This document shows, piece after piece, positions 44,431 through 44,954 of a stretch of 44,954 nt of DNA. This stretch comes from Hydrogenimonas thermophila. Its GTDB lineage: Bacteria; Campylobacterota; Campylobacteria; Campylobacterales; Hydrogenimonadaceae. The notes under the pieces were generated by a model. That model had not been told where the DNA came from. It saw nothing but the letters and a program-made list of their open reading frames with translations, and searched no databases. Each line of letters begins with the position of its first letter. Position 1 is the stretch's first letter. Location: contig NZ_FOXB01000015.1 in assembly GCF_900115615.1 (NCBI RefSeq), forward strand, positions 1-44,954. The letters run 5' to 3'. A program made the position numbers and the translations under genes.

Positions 44431-44954
44431 GTGAAAACAAAAGTTTATTTTAGTTCAAATCCATCTTTATTATTAGCTTTACGAGAAATAAATGAATACA
44501 TAAACAAAGATTTTACAAAAATAGATTTTTTAATTTTTAGTATTCATCCTGAATATAGTGGCAATTTTAATGAATGTATTCAAAAAGTGTTTGGTAGAAC
44601 AGATTATGCTGCATTTCATGCTTTAAATGCCTTTAGCAATAGGAAAATAACAGAAAAAGCTGTTACTGTTACAGCTTTTAAATTTGAAAAAAATACAAAA
44701 ATAAAGAAGTTTTGGATAGAAGATATAAGAAATTATGAAAAAGATAACTCCATACAAAAAACAGCTAAATACTTAAATGAAAATTCAAACGATTTTCATA
44801 TTATGTTAGCTGGATATACAGAAGATAGATTTGGAAGCTTCTTAGAAAAACTGTCCAATAATATAAATTATAACCCTGTCAATAACATAATTGGCGGTAT
44901 ATCTTCAGGTATGGTTATAGATAACGAGTTAAGAAGTTGGCAATTTACAAATGA
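44431..44954 (+). CDS. FIST-domain protein, partial (runs off the window)
   Basis: At least 174 codons, open to the window end. The start is GTG 44431, preceded by AAGGTG at 8-nt spacing, 32 bp after the FIST kinase. The protein begins VKTKVYFSSNPSLLLALREI and contains NNIIGGISSGM, matching FIST-N. Whether a GGDEF, kinase or other output follows cannot be seen. A second FIST sensor in tandem suggests linked ligands or a cascade. Confidence 0.75.
   Translation, partial: MKTKVYFSSNPSLLLALREINEYINKDFTKIDFLIFSIHPEYSGNFNECIQKVFGRTDYAAFHALNAFSNRKITEKAVTVTAFKFEKNTKIKKFWIEDIRNYEKDNSIQKTAKYLNENSNDFHIMLAGYTEDRFGSFLEKLSNNINYNPVNNIIGGISSGMVIDNELRSWQFTN

Noticed and set aside
44451-44470. tRNA T-arm-like GTTCAAATCC
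   Set aside because: Lies in the FIST coding frame and no other tRNA arms surround it.
1-44954. CRISPR arrays, rRNA or prophage
   Set aside because: No regularly spaced repeats, rRNA motifs or phage structural genes were found.

Overview
This is a low-G+C, gene-dense bacterial chromosome window. It best fits a Campylobacterota (epsilonproteobacterial) genome, probably a free-living, possibly marine, sulfur- or hydrogen-oxidising type. That is an inference from several things: AT-rich codon use, the epsilon-type AddA/AddB pair, a DUF1538 - PII-like - CBS - short asparaginase operon beside nhaA, many CheV/Cache chemosensory genes, and a large c-di-GMP repertoire. I saw no rRNA, tRNA, CRISPR array or flagellar gene.

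Layout. (1) 1-1191: a complete-looking IS4-family insertion sequence with 15-bp terminal inverted repeats, whose transposase is split by a frameshift at a run of seven A. (2) 1198-9257, all minus: a c-type-heme GGDEF/EAL protein, a PhnA-family protein, a small chorismate mutase (PchB-like), then a tight module of TonB-dependent receptor, YfiR-like periplasmic protein and membrane PAS-GGDEF-EAL protein. (3) 9321-13245, minus: an orphan chemoreceptor operon (MCP, receiver-less CheB, CheR, small acidic protein). (4) 13423-19646, minus: addA, addB and nhaA, with an unusually structured G+C-rich leader before nhaA. (5) 19785-22552, minus: DUF1538 membrane protein, PII-like protein, CBS protein and half-size asparaginase. 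(6) 22691-26064, minus: an antiporter fused to a degenerate GGDEF domain, and a diiron oxygen-sensor-like (ODP) GGDEF protein. (7) 26089-37262, minus: a large chemosensory operon (receiver-X protein, two MCPs with almost identical 3' halves, CheW, CheV, CheR, second receiver-X protein, CheB, REC-GGDEF-EAL). (8) 37699-44954, plus: an HTH regulator, then STAS - CheA - degenerate REC-GGDEF-EAL - FIST histidine kinase - FIST protein (cut by the window edge).

Regions 7 and 8 diverge from a 436-bp intergenic region that carries a perfect 13-bp inverted repeat plus an extra half-site. Together they encode a full chemosensory core (CheA, CheW, CheV, CheR, CheB, MCPs). There is no stand-alone CheY and there are no flagellar genes. 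The likely outputs are receiver proteins joined to c-di-GMP domains or to an unrecognised C-terminal domain. The most interesting reading is an alternative chemosensory pathway that controls second-messenger level rather than flagellar rotation, with FIST, Cache and possibly oxygen inputs, next to several Na+/H+-antiporter-type genes. That integration is inferred from gene order and domains only.
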